Shown: positions 1-7,722 of the stretch, piece by piece
How positions within the stretch are numbered: the stretch's first letter is position 1
How the letters are laid out: each line of letters begins with the position of its first letter
Assembly: GCF_018343545.2 (NCBI RefSeq)
Contig: NZ_JAGYPE020000001.1
Span: 178,259-242,258, forward strand
DNA: 64,000 bases
Direction of reading: 5' to 3'
Origin: Neobacillus citreus
GTDB taxonomy: Bacteria > Bacillota > Bacilli > Bacillales > Cytobacillaceae
Notes under the pieces: model-generated
What the model was told of the DNA's origin: nothing
Database searches by the model: none
What the model saw: the letters and a program-made list of their open reading frames with translations, nothing else
Position numbers and translations under genes: made by a program

Positions 1-366
1 CAGTCCTCCGATAAGACGTTTAATCAGGGCGTCTGCACTTTCTTGATTCGTATAATTTCTGTCAGGGAAAGCCGTCCTTATTTCTTCAATTGTCATTCCT
101 TCTGCGTCACCAAAGGACTTTTCCTTAAAATCGTCCATCACAACTAAAGGAACATTTATATAAGTCTTGATAATTTCCGCTGTCTTTTTTGCTCGTTGTA
201 ATGGACTGGTTATAATAACATCCCATTGTGAATTTTTTAGGTATTCTCCACTTTCCTCGGCCTGCTTGATTCCTTTCGCGTTTAAGGGGATATCCGATCT
301 TCCTTGTAGTCTTCCTATAGCGTTCCATTCAGTTTCCCCGTGTCGTACGATGCAAATCTTTGTAAT
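1..366 (-). CDS. Histidine phosphatase family protein (C-terminal part outside window)
   Basis: The reverse strand encodes KICIVRHGETEWN near the start, the RHG phosphohistidine motif of the phosphoglycerate-mutase-like superfamily, followed by GRLQGRSDIPLN and ITSPLQRAKKTAEII, both typical of small bacterial phosphatases such as PhoE/YhfR. The nucleophile His is about residue 8. The gene runs off the left edge after about 122 codons. Start choice: no ATG fits. An ATT at 366-364 lies 6 bases after AGGTGAGG and gives the N-terminus usual in the family, so a non-canonical ATT start looks likely. The alternative is a GTG at 378-376 that would sit inside that Shine-Dalgarno sequence. The substrate cannot be told from sequence. 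Confidence 0.85.
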   Translation of the reverse strand, partial: MTKICIVRHGETEWNAIGRLQGRSDIPLNAKGIKQAEESGEYLKNSQWDVIITSPLQRAKKTAEIIKTYINVPLVVMDDFKEKSFGDAEGMTIEEIRTAFPDRNYTNQESADALIKRLIGGL

Positions 367-699
367 GTTAATCCTCACCTTTCAATCATTAATGGGAACT
401 CTTGCTTTAAGCGGCCACTTCTTTAATCCATTCATTTGTTTATTTATATATAGTTTAAAAATCAATTGCTTATACAATTTAACCTTCCAAACTTAGCCAC
501 CGCAATCTAATTATATTTTCCTTCAAATTTTTATAATTGTAAATTTCCTTAAGTTATTCAAATGTAAATTGGACTGCTTTTTTACCAATTATAAATACAC
601 CTCAAGTCTTAGTTGAAAATAAACCCCTGGTACATCGTGGAAAATCAAAGGATTTCTTATGCTATATATAGAAGATGTATGAAAGATAAGGGGATGGAA
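367..699. other. Divergent intergenic region between phosphatase and DUF4097 genes
   Basis: AT-rich region with no convincing ORF. It must hold the promoters of both divergent genes. A weak sigma-A-like pair for the rightward gene is TTGGAC at 569-574 with TATAAA at 590-595, but the 15-base spacing is short. I see no clear operator or RNA structure. Confidence 0.4.
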
Positions 700-1563
700 A
701 TGATGAAGAGAATTTTAATACTACTATTGGTTATAACCGGCTTATATATTGTTTTTAACCAATCCTACACATTCGATGTATTTGGTTCAGGTAAAAATGA
801 TGGGCAAGTTGCCATTACCAATGATACGAAGGTGATCAATGTAGATGTGGGCAGTGTCAAGACAACCATTATTCCTGAAGACCGGAAAGATTTAAAGGCG
901 GTTTATGAAGGCAAACAAAAGCTGACTGTTAAGGACAATGGGGATGCTGTAGAGGTTTCGCTAAAGAGCAAATGGTTTACATGGTTCAATTGGGGAAATA
1001 ACAAAAGCAATCTAAAAATCTACATTCCGGAGGAATACAATAGAGATATGACCATTGATCTTGGATCCGGATATTTAACTTTTTCCGGGGAATCCAAAAC
1101 TAAACCAATGCAATTACAAAAATTAACTGTTGATATCGGATCTGGATATATAAAGCTTAACAATCTCGATGTGAAAGAGCTTAATCAGAGCGTATCATCA
1201 GGAAAGGCAGACATCAATTTTGTTAAAGCTGATAAAGGTATATTTGATCTCAGTTCTGGAGTTCTCGACATTAAGCATTATTCTGGTGCATTAGCTGCCG
1301 ACGTCAGCTCGGGGAAGTTGGCGGTTCAAGTTGATGAATTAAGGGATTCCGTCAAAATGGATGTCAGCTCAGGTTTAGTTAATCTTGACCTGCCCGATGA
1401 TGCTGATTTTAAATTAGATGGCGCGTTTAGCAGCGGTTTGATTAAATGCGACTTGCCATTGCAAGAAAAAGTCCAGGATAAAGACAGCATCAATGGTACA
1501 CATGGGTCTGGAAAGCATGCTGTTGATTTTGATGTTTCAAGCGGGATCATTCATATTTATTAA
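700..1563 (+). CDS. DUF4097-family membrane-anchored beta-helix protein (LiaG-like)
   Basis: About 287 residues. One hydrophobic segment (about residues 4-20) anchors a long domain built of short beta strands with recurring SSG or GSG turns (DVSSGKL, VSSGLVNL, FSSGLIKC, DVSSGIIHIY), the pattern of DUF4097. Length and layout resemble B. subtilis LiaG, but none of the other lia genes is next to it, so no role in envelope stress can be assigned from context. Start: AAGGGG at 688-693 lies 6 bases before the ATG at 700 and 9 before the ATG at 703. The longer reading frame from 613 lacks a ribosome site. A terminator follows closely. Confidence 0.8.
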   Translation: MMKRILILLLVITGLYIVFNQSYTFDVFGSGKNDGQVAITNDTKVINVDVGSVKTTIIPEDRKDLKAVYEGKQKLTVKDNGDAVEVSLKSKWFTWFNWGNNKSNLKIYIPEEYNRDMTIDLGSGYLTFSGESKTKPMQLQKLTVDIGSGYIKLNNLDVKELNQSVSSGKADINFVKADKGIFDLSSGVLDIKHYSGALAADVSSGKLAVQVDELRDSVKMDVSSGLVNLDLPDDADFKLDGAFSSGLIKCDLPLQEKVQDKDSINGTHGSGKHAVDFDVSSGIIHIY

Positions 1564-1594
1564 TCACTCTATGTATATGGTTTCCTAACCTTCT

Positions 1595-1629
1595 AAAAAA
1601 GCGGCGCTTGTTAATGAGTGCCGCTTTTT
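1595..1629. terminator. Bidirectional intrinsic terminator
   Basis: The inverted repeat AAAAAGCGGC ... GCCGCTTTTT lies between two convergent genes. It gives a U-tract on both strands and overlaps the last codons of the uracil-DNA glycosylase gene. Confidence 0.85.
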
Positions 1630-2195
1630 GAATGGTAGTATTCTGCAGCAACCTTCCAATCCTCCAAAAACACTGACCAAAGATTAGGACGGCGCCTGAC
1701 TGCTAAGGGATGATAGCCGACGGCAGTAGGGTAACCCTTAATTTCATGAATGGCACCACGAAGCAATTTTACCTCTGCTTCCGAATTGCCGAAAAAGGAT
1801 TGAACCGCTACGTTTCCAAAGCAAAGAATCAGCTTAGGCTGCTTTTCCTCCAGCTGCTGCTTTAGATGAATCATGCATGTTTCACGCGTATGTTCTTTGT
1901 CATAGGCTCTTACCGGTTTTCTTTTTAAAATAAAGGTCACGTACAAATCGTCCATGGTGAAACCAACATGATGGGCAGCCTTTTGAAGAGTTTGCCTAGT
2001 CCCACATACGAATGGATTTCCTTCCCTGTCCTCGCGGGCTCCCGGGTTATCAAGAATTATCATAATCGGGGCTTCCGGGTTCCCCTCTCCCCAAACCATC
2101 CGTGAACCATGCTTATCTAAGCCGCACTCACTGCAGTTTTTTAAGTCTTCCGGAGTTGGCTCTTCCGGCCACAATATTGGACAAAAGTCTGACAT
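1611..2195 (-). CDS. Uracil-DNA glycosylase superfamily protein (Fe-S, family-4-like)
   Basis: A 194-residue protein of the uracil-DNA glycosylase superfamily. It has WGEGNPEAPIMII, then DNPGAREDREGNPF in the place of the family GxxPGxxED motif, and HPLAVRRRP near the end in the place of the HPS motif. Four cysteines (C21, C24, C107, C125) match the CxxC ... C-x17-C spacing of [4Fe-4S] binding in families 4 and 5. Such enzymes excise uracil, and sometimes other deaminated bases, from DNA. The altered motifs (Asp-Asn-Pro, HPLA) leave substrate range open. Start ATG has GGAGGG upstream. It lies downstream of sbcDC on the same strand but behind a terminator, so co-transcription is doubtful. Confidence 0.85.
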   Translation of the reverse strand: MSDFCPILWPEEPTPEDLKNCSECGLDKHGSRMVWGEGNPEAPIMIILDNPGAREDREGNPFVCGTRQTLQKAAHHVGFTMDDLYVTFILKRKPVRAYDKEHTRETCMIHLKQQLEEKQPKLILCFGNVAVQSFFGNSEAEVKLLRGAIHEIKGYPTAVGYHPLAVRRRPNLWSVFLEDWKVAAEYYHSKSGTH

Positions 2196-2263
2196 GTTAT
2201 CCCTCCAGCCATTTTAAAAACTAATGGTAGTTTAACCTTTTTCCATTTATATAAATACGAAAA

Positions 2264-2290
2264 ATAGCGAGTGGGTTTCCCCACTCGCTT
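2264..2290 (-). terminator. Intrinsic terminator after sbcC
   Basis: Perfect 9-bp stem GCGAGTGGG / CCCACTCGC with a 4-base loop. On the minus strand it follows the sbcC stop codon by a few bases and runs into TATTTTT. Confidence 0.85.
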
Positions 2291-2294
2291 TTGT

Positions 2295-5200
2295 TTAATT
2301 CGTAAACACAAACTCCGTCCGACTCCCGGCTTGCCCCGCGATAACCTCAAGTCTTGCATCAATTCGTTCCTTTAATTCCGGAACGTGCGAAATGATTCCG
2401 ACCAAGCGCCCGCTGCTTTGGATATCCATTAACGCTTCAATCGCCTGTTCAAGTGATTCAGGGTCTAGTGTACCGAATCCTTCATCGATAAACATGGTTT
2501 CGAGCGAAACCCCGCCGGCATAGTTTTGTACCACATCTGCCAGACCAAGCGCAAGTGACAAGGAAGCCTTAAAGCTTTCTCCGCCTGATAATGTTTTAAC
2601 GTGGCGTTCCTGGCCTGTGTATTGGTCAAATACCAGCAATTCCAAGCCGCTTTGGGCATTCCCTTTAGCACGGTCTGTTTTTCGCAGCAACTGGAAACGG
2701 CCTGACGTCATTTTCTTCAATCTGTGATTAGCTTCTTGTAAAATATCATCCAAGAAAGCTGCCAACACATACCGTTCAAAGGTAATCCGGAAGCTGTTCT
2801 GGCCCTTCGTAATCTCGTAAAGATGTCCAATCAGCTTATACCGTTCCTCAAGGACCTTCATTTTTTCATTTAATTTTTCCACACGGTTGAAGATTTCTTC
2901 GTTATCCCGTTTTTTCACAAAAAGGTCCGTATAATTGCGGTTTAACGCCGCTATTTCACTGTCAATGGTCGCAAGCTCATTTTTAAGCCCGTCCACATCT
3001 GGAGTTTTCACATTCATTAGTTTTTCCGTTAATTCATTCAATCGGTCGGAAACAGAACGTAATTCCTCCCTAAACCCGCGAATCTCTGCTTCGAGGCCGC
3101 GAATCACAGCTTCAGAAAGTTTTGACGCATGATAGACATTATAGTTTTCGAAGCCCTGTTCCACCAATTTATTCTTGAAAATCTCACGTTCAGTGGTTAA
3201 TTCCTGCTGTTTCGAATCAAAGTGCTTCTCGGCGTCCTGCAATCTTGCAGATTCGGCAGCAAGCTTTGCATTTACGGATTGCAAATGCCGTTGTGCCTCT
3301 TCTAACTGTTTAATTAGCGCATCATAGCGGTTTTTAGAGATGGTGAGTGCTTTTTCATATGCTGATTCAGAACGGAGATTCTCCGGAATTGTATTCATCA
3401 TTCTAGTCAGAATTGTCTTCTTCTCAGTATATTGAACTGTCAGTTCCGAAACTTCTTGTCCTAATAGTTGAATCGCCTTTTGCAGCTTTTGTTTTTCTAA
3501 TTCCTGATTCCCCAGTTCCCTCTTAACCAAATCGAGCTTATTCATTTTTTCCGCTAATTTTCGTTGCGTTTCCTGCAGACTATTTTTCTCAGCAAGAAGC
3601 TCCGATTTCAGAAGTGGTAAATCAGGTTCGGAGAACTCAGCACGGTAACCGCGAATTTCCTTTAGGACTTCCTCTACTGTTTCCCTTTGTGTATTTTCTG
3701 CAGACTGGCACTGGTAAAGCTTTGCTTCATCAAGAGATTTATCTTTTTCCCATTTAGACGCTTGTACTTTCGCTGCCTTCATGTCTTCTTCACTTGGAAC
3801 ACTTCCATCGTGCAGGACGGCTTTAGCAGGGTGATGTTCAGAACCGCAAACTGGGCAAGCTTCCCCCTCGTGCAATTGTGCGGCTAAAAGAGAAGCCTGT
3901 CCATGCAGCCATTTTTGCTCCAGTTCTTCCACAAGGGCCTTTGCATCTTGAAATCTGGCAGCCGTATTTTCATATCGCCCTGTAATTATTTGCAGTTCCT
4001 GTTTAGCCTTGTGATGGCGGCCAAGCAAGTTTTCAAATTTGTCAAGACGCTCAAGCTCTGACTGCAGTTTTTCAATCAGCTGTTTATTTTCAACAAATGC
4101 CAGCTGGCCTTTTTCAATTTCCTCTTTTTGCTGTTGAAGGAGTTTTAACTGTTGTTCTGTTAATTCAAGATTACGTTCCGTTTTCACCTGGTTGTTTCTT
4201 GAGGTTTGCAAGGAGGTTTCTACCTTACCAACCTCTTTCATTAAAGATGCAAATGAATAAACATCCTCTTTCATGTTAACTAACCGGTTTATTTCCTCTT
4301 GTGCTGTTTGCCGGTCTGCTTCTCTTTCGAGTTCCATCTGGAGGCTTATTTCTGACTGTGCCTTGAGGCTAGTTAAATTTCCTACCTCCGTTTTTAGTGT
4401 AGCAACATTAGCATTTAATCGATCCAATTCGCTCTTCAAACGATGGCATAACTCTTCCTGTTTGGCTAAAAGGGCCGCTTTTTGGGCACGCTGAACCTGT
4501 CTTTCTTTTTCCAAGAACAAATCAACCTGAGATTCCAAAAGAACCTTCTTTTCCTTCAGTTCTTCCTTCTTTTGCAGCTGTTTAAGCGTCTCTTCTGCTT
4601 CAAACAACATGCCTTTAAGAGCATCCTGCTGCTTTACCTTTTCCTTTAACTCTTCAGACAACTGCCCCAATAATTCCCCCATACCGGCAATTTCAGCTGT
4701 CAATAACGGCATTATGATGGTGTCATTGTCACTTCCGGCTGCTACATATTCCCGAAGTTCATCATTGGTCACTGCTTGAATCCGACGAATGGCTTCGTTC
4801 CTAGCCTGTACTTGGTCTTCAACGGACTTTTTCAGTTCATTCGCTTCCTCTTTCAGCTTATCCTCAACCATTTTATAAAGCTGCGTATGGAACAGCCGCT
4901 GCAATATGACTTCCTTATCTTTACTGTCTGATGTTAGCAGCTTGCGGAATTCGCCTTGAGGTATCATTAAGATCTGCCGGAATTGATTGGAATCAATCAG
5001 CATGATTTCTTTAATTTTTTCCTCTACATCGTTGATTTTGGAGGCTAACAGCTTTTTCTCCCCTTCGGCGTCCCACATATATAATTCGGCTTTTGCACCA
5101 ATTGAAGTGTAGCCGTCACCTTTTTCCTTTGGTTTCAACTGCTGAGGCGAGCGGGTAATGGAATAGACCTTGCCCCTTAATGAAAAATCCAGAGAAACCT

Positions 5201-5432
5201 CGGTCAGCAAATCATCCTTGGCAAATTGACTCCGGAGTTCGGGACCGTTACGATCCTCGCCGCTTGCCTTACCGTAAATGGCATAGCTAATCGCATCGAA
5301 AATCGTCGTTTTTCCAGCACCCGTTTTTCCAGATATGACGAACATCGTCCGATTGCCCAGTTCCGTAAAGTCAATCACTTCCGTTTCAGCATAAGGGCCA
5401 AATGCTTTAATCGTTAGTTTTAACGGTCTCAT
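2295..5432 (-). CDS. sbcC: Exonuclease SbcCD subunit C (Rad50-like ATPase)
   Basis: A 1045-residue SMC/Rad50-type ATPase that pairs with SbcD to cleave DNA hairpins and process double-strand ends. The N-terminal Walker A is GKTGAGKTTIFDA at about residue 35. Two long coiled-coil arms follow, rich in Glu, Lys and Gln. The zinc hook CPVCGSEHHP is near residue 525. The C-terminal ABC signature LSGGESFKASL and Walker B METMFIDEGFGTLD complete the nucleotide-binding domain. Length fits the Bacillus family. The start overlaps the sbcD stop by four bases (ATGA), showing translational coupling. Confidence 0.97.
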   Translation of the reverse strand: MRPLKLTIKAFGPYAETEVIDFTELGNRTMFVISGKTGAGKTTIFDAISYAIYGKASGEDRNGPELRSQFAKDDLLTEVSLDFSLRGKVYSITRSPQQLKPKEKGDGYTSIGAKAELYMWDAEGEKKLLASKINDVEEKIKEIMLIDSNQFRQILMIPQGEFRKLLTSDSKDKEVILQRLFHTQLYKMVEDKLKEEANELKKSVEDQVQARNEAIRRIQAVTNDELREYVAAGSDNDTIIMPLLTAEIAGMGELLGQLSEELKEKVKQQDALKGMLFEAEETLKQLQKKEELKEKKVLLESQVDLFLEKERQVQRAQKAALLAKQEELCHRLKSELDRLNANVATLKTEVGNLTSLKAQSEISLQMELEREADRQTAQEEINRLVNMKEDVYSFASLMKEVGKVETSLQTSRNNQVKTERNLELTEQQLKLLQQQKEEIEKGQLAFVENKQLIEKLQSELERLDKFENLLGRHHKAKQELQIITGRYENTAARFQDAKALVEELEQKWLHGQASLLAAQLHEGEACPVCGSEHHPAKAVLHDGSVPSEEDMKAAKVQASKWEKDKSLDEAKLYQCQSAENTQRETVEEVLKEIRGYRAEFSEPDLPLLKSELLAEKNSLQETQRKLAEKMNKLDLVKRELGNQELEKQKLQKAIQLLGQEVSELTVQYTEKKTILTRMMNTIPENLRSESAYEKALTISKNRYDALIKQLEEAQRHLQSVNAKLAAESARLQDAEKHFDSKQQELTTEREIFKNKLVEQGFENYNVYHASKLSEAVIRGLEAEIRGFREELRSVSDRLNELTEKLMNVKTPDVDGLKNELATIDSEIAALNRNYTDLFVKKRDNEEIFNRVEKLNEKMKVLEERYKLIGHLYEITKGQNSFRITFERYVLAAFLDDILQEANHRLKKMTSGRFQLLRKTDRAKGNAQSGLELLVFDQYTGQERHVKTLSGGESFKASLSLALGLADVVQNYAGGVSLETMFIDEGFGTLDPESLEQAIEALMDIQSSGRLVGIISHVPELKERIDARLEVIAGQAGSRTEFVFTN

Positions 5433-6574
5433 CTTGAGCCTGCCCCCTTCAACACTTTATCGATGATTTCTGACATGGCATCTTTTTTATCCACTGTAAA
5501 TTCAGACGTTGTCATCTCATTGTAAAATTGTTCAAACAAATCGATTTCCGACTTTTTCTCACTTCGAAGGGCATTGAAGGATTGTTTTTTCTTTAAATCG
5601 GTCATCTCAATTTTCCGCTCTAAATGAAGCACGTTCGGGTATACTTGGCGCAGCTTATTAATTGGGTCAATAAGAGCTCCTTCATCTAATAGGTTAATTT
5701 TTAAATAGTCTTGAGTCCGTTCTTTTTCATAAAATTGCGGGTCCAGCAGTTGTTCAAGATATCCCTCCATCTCGCGCATATCATGTGATGGAGTAAGAGA
5801 ACGGTAACGGTGTTCAAAGTTTCCCTTCTCATCCATTTCAATGATGGAAATAGACTTTCTTTGTTTGGCTTCGGAAAAAGAATATTTTAACAGAGAGCCA
5901 GAATATTTAACCTTTTCGTGGGTAATCGCATCAGGGCTGTGAAGGTGGCCCAATGCCGTATAAGAAAATGGCTCAAACAATTCTGCGCCGACGCATCCTG
6001 AGCCGCCAACGGATAAGATTCGTTCAGAATCGGATTGAACTCCGCCTAATACAAAGGCATGTCCAACCAAAACATTCGGTTCATTCGGGTTTAAAGTTTC
6101 TTCGATTTTGCCAATCATCCTCTTCATCGCTTCTTGATGGGAGTGGATGGAGTCATCCTCTAAAAGCTGGCGTACGACCCCAGGCTCTGCGTACGGTACG
6201 AGATAAAAGTTTACCCCGTTAATCCGAACTGGATCAAAGCTGTTCGTGAGTTTGCCTGATAAATAAAATTGGCTGTGCTTGTACCATGAACTGCCAAACG
6301 AAAGGCGCTCCGCGCTGTCATGATTTCCGGCAATGGCTACAATCGGGGTTTTTAATTCAACATTTATTTTAAAAAGGATTTCGTCAAGAAGTTCAACGGC
6401 ATCGGTAGGAGGAACAGAACGGTCGTAAAGATCACCGGCAATGACAACTGCATCTGGTTTCTCCTCCCCAACTACGTCCACGAATTGGTATAGGACTTCG
6501 CGTTGATTTTCCGTCATGTAAACGCCGTGTACCAATTTTCCTAAATGCCAATCAGCGGTATGGATAAATTTCAT
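5429..6574 (-). CDS. sbcD: Exonuclease SbcCD subunit D (Mre11-like nuclease)
   Basis: About 381 residues of the calcineurin-like phosphoesterase fold. Metal-binding motifs are visible in order: FIHTADWHLG at the N-terminus, VVIAGDLYDRS, AIAGNHD, VLVGHAFV and TALGHLHSP. It forms the nuclease subunit with SbcC. Start: ATG at 6574 is 8 bases after GGAG and gives the family N-terminus MKFIHTADWHL. A GTG at 6583 and an ATG at 6580 are in frame but too close to the ribosome site. First gene of the sbcDC pair. Confidence 0.96.
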   Translation of the reverse strand: MKFIHTADWHLGKLVHGVYMTENQREVLYQFVDVVGEEKPDAVVIAGDLYDRSVPPTDAVELLDEILFKINVELKTPIVAIAGNHDSAERLSFGSSWYKHSQFYLSGKLTNSFDPVRINGVNFYLVPYAEPGVVRQLLEDDSIHSHQEAMKRMIGKIEETLNPNEPNVLVGHAFVLGGVQSDSERILSVGGSGCVGAELFEPFSYTALGHLHSPDAITHEKVKYSGSLLKYSFSEAKQRKSISIIEMDEKGNFEHRYRSLTPSHDMREMEGYLEQLLDPQFYEKERTQDYLKINLLDEGALIDPINKLRQVYPNVLHLERKIEMTDLKKKQSFNALRSEKKSEIDLFEQFYNEMTTSEFTVDKKDAMSEIIDKVLKGAGSR

Positions 6575-6703
6575 CTGCATCACTCCATGTTTTAAATACG
6601 TTTATACAATACTATTATTATAGCAAAATATATAGCAGGCTTGCCTTGGAAATGGGTTATGTTTTTTGGAAGATGGGGGGATAATATCCATTGTGTGGGG
6701 AGA

Positions 6704-6740
6704 CAATAAAAAACAGTCCGGTACAAGTACCAGACTGTTA
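6704..6740 (-). terminator. Intrinsic terminator after cold-shock gene
   Basis: Interrupted inverted repeat AACAGTC-GGTAC / GTACC-GACTGTT at 6712-6739, followed on the minus strand by a T-rich run (TTTTTTATT). Confidence 0.8.
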
Positions 6741-6757
6741 TAGTTAGTTTGATAAAA

Positions 6758-6958
6758 TTACTTCTTAGTTACGTTAGCAGCTTGTGGTCCACGAGCTCCT
6801 TCAACTACTTCGAAAGAAACTTCTTGGCCTTCTTCTAAAGTTTTGAAACCTTCAGTTTGGATTGCAGAGTAATGTACGAATACGTCGTTTCCGTCTTCTC
6901 CTTCGATGAATCCGAAACCTTTTTCTGAGTTAAACCATTTTACTTTACCGTTTTTCAT
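6758..6958 (-). CDS. Cold-shock protein (CspB/CspD type)
   Basis: A 66-residue CSD-fold nucleic-acid chaperone. RNP1 (KGFGFIE) and RNP2 (VFVHYSAI) are intact, and the N-terminus [10 protein letters not shown] is typical of Bacillus CspB, CspC and CspD. It binds single-stranded RNA and DNA and melts secondary structure. The start ATG at 6958 has AGGAGG upstream, separated by a run of T. A longer frame to 6994 would read through the ribosome site. Which paralogue it is cannot be decided from this sequence. The long AT-rich leader upstream suggests post-transcriptional cold control. Confidence 0.97.
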   Translation of the reverse strand: MKNGKVKWFNSEKGFGFIEGEDGNDVFVHYSAIQTEGFKTLEEGQEVSFEVVEGARGPQAANVTKK

Positions 6959-7111
6959 AAAAAAAAATCCTCCTATTGGCTTGAAAAAAGCCATGTGTAA
7001 AATTCACCAAATTACAACGCAGATAGCTTTACTCATTACTTCATCCAAACTTCGGTCAAAACCTTGATCAAGCATATTACATAAATCTAATCTCGTGCAA
7101 CGGCTGTTTAC
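6959..7111 (-). promoter_or_regulatory. Probable long 5' leader of the cold-shock gene
   Basis: About 150 bases lie between the predicted promoter and the start codon. Long leaders of this size regulate csp mRNA stability and translation in other Bacillus species, so a cold-box role is inferred from that precedent. I did not fold it. Confidence 0.5.
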
Positions 7112-7140
7112 AATTTATCATTATTTAGTAGGAAAGTCAA
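7112..7140 (-). promoter_or_regulatory. Candidate sigma-A promoter of the cold-shock gene
   Basis: On the minus strand TTGACT (7140-7135), a 17-base spacer and TAAATT (7117-7112). The -35 matches 5 of 6 and the -10 matches 4 of 6. The rest of the gap up to 7325 is AT-rich, with one 8-bp inverted repeat TTATTATT / AATAATAA at 7193-7213 and no ORF. Confidence 0.5.
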
Positions 7141-7325
7141 GGAAGGGCAAGACGACATAAACCGACATGATTATTGCCAATCCCATGATTTTTTATTATT
7201 CTAACAATAATAATTTACTTTTAATCTATCAGATGAGGAAGAAAACAAGAATCATATGTCGTTTTTTGAAGAAAAATATTTAGGCTTTCCTTTCGGAAAA
7301 GTCGTGACTGGTTAACTATTTAAAT

Positions 7326-7353
7326 AGGAAAACCGAAGAATTCAATTCTTCGG
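7326..7353 (-). terminator. Intrinsic terminator overlapping the ArsR stop codon
   Basis: Perfect 10-bp stem CCGAAGAATT / AATTCTTCGG at 7333-7353, followed on the minus strand by TTTTCC. The TGA stop of the ArsR gene sits inside the hairpin. Confidence 0.75.
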
Positions 7354-7698
7354 CGTAACTGCTGGTACTTCTTCCTCTTCTTTAAACTTATCCAATATGG
7401 TGATGGTATCGACCAAATGATTGTTGAAAATCTGTCTTGCTACTGCTAACAGGTCGATAATCATAGGATCCTTTAACGTGTAGATAACTTTGTTTCCATC
7501 CTTGGTGCCCGATACGATATTTTTCGCTCTTAGTACCTGCAGCTGCTGTGAAACAGCCGAGCCTTCACTGCCCGCAAGTGTCTGTATTTCATTGACACTT
7601 TTTTCTCCCTCGGCGAGAATTTCTAAAATACGAATTCTTAATGGATGAGCCAAAGCTTTAAAAAACTCTGCTTTAAATCGCTGCATTTCTAAATTCAA
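7342..7698 (-). CDS. ArsR-family winged-helix repressor
   Basis: 118 residues. The segment FFKALAHPLRIRILEIL followed by EGSAVSQQLQVLRAKNIV is the classic ArsR winged helix and recognition helix. It contains no cysteine at all, so it cannot use the usual thiolate metal or sulfur-sensing sites. The ligand is unknown. It starts at a TTG (7698) with AAAGGTGATG upstream. It lies 24 bases downstream of the SulP transporter gene on the same strand, so it very likely controls that operon. Confidence 0.88.
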   Translation of the reverse strand: MNLEMQRFKAEFFKALAHPLRIRILEILAEGEKSVNEIQTLAGSEGSAVSQQLQVLRAKNIVSGTKDGNKVIYTLKDPMIIDLLAVARQIFNNHLVDTITILDKFKEEEEVPAVTPKN

Positions 7699-7722
7699 TT
7701 CATCATCACCTTTACTGTAAAA

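Noticed and set aside
167-496. Plus-strand open frame of 109 codons at the left edge
   Set aside because: It lies antisense to the histidine phosphatase, has no ribosome site and no recognisable motif.
613-699. N-terminal extension of the DUF4097 protein
   Set aside because: No ribosome site before 613, and the AAGGGG site and signal-anchor pattern place the start at 700 or 703.
700-1563. Part of a Lia envelope-stress operon
   Set aside because: None of liaI, liaH, liaF, liaS or liaR is adjacent; only the domain type is shared.
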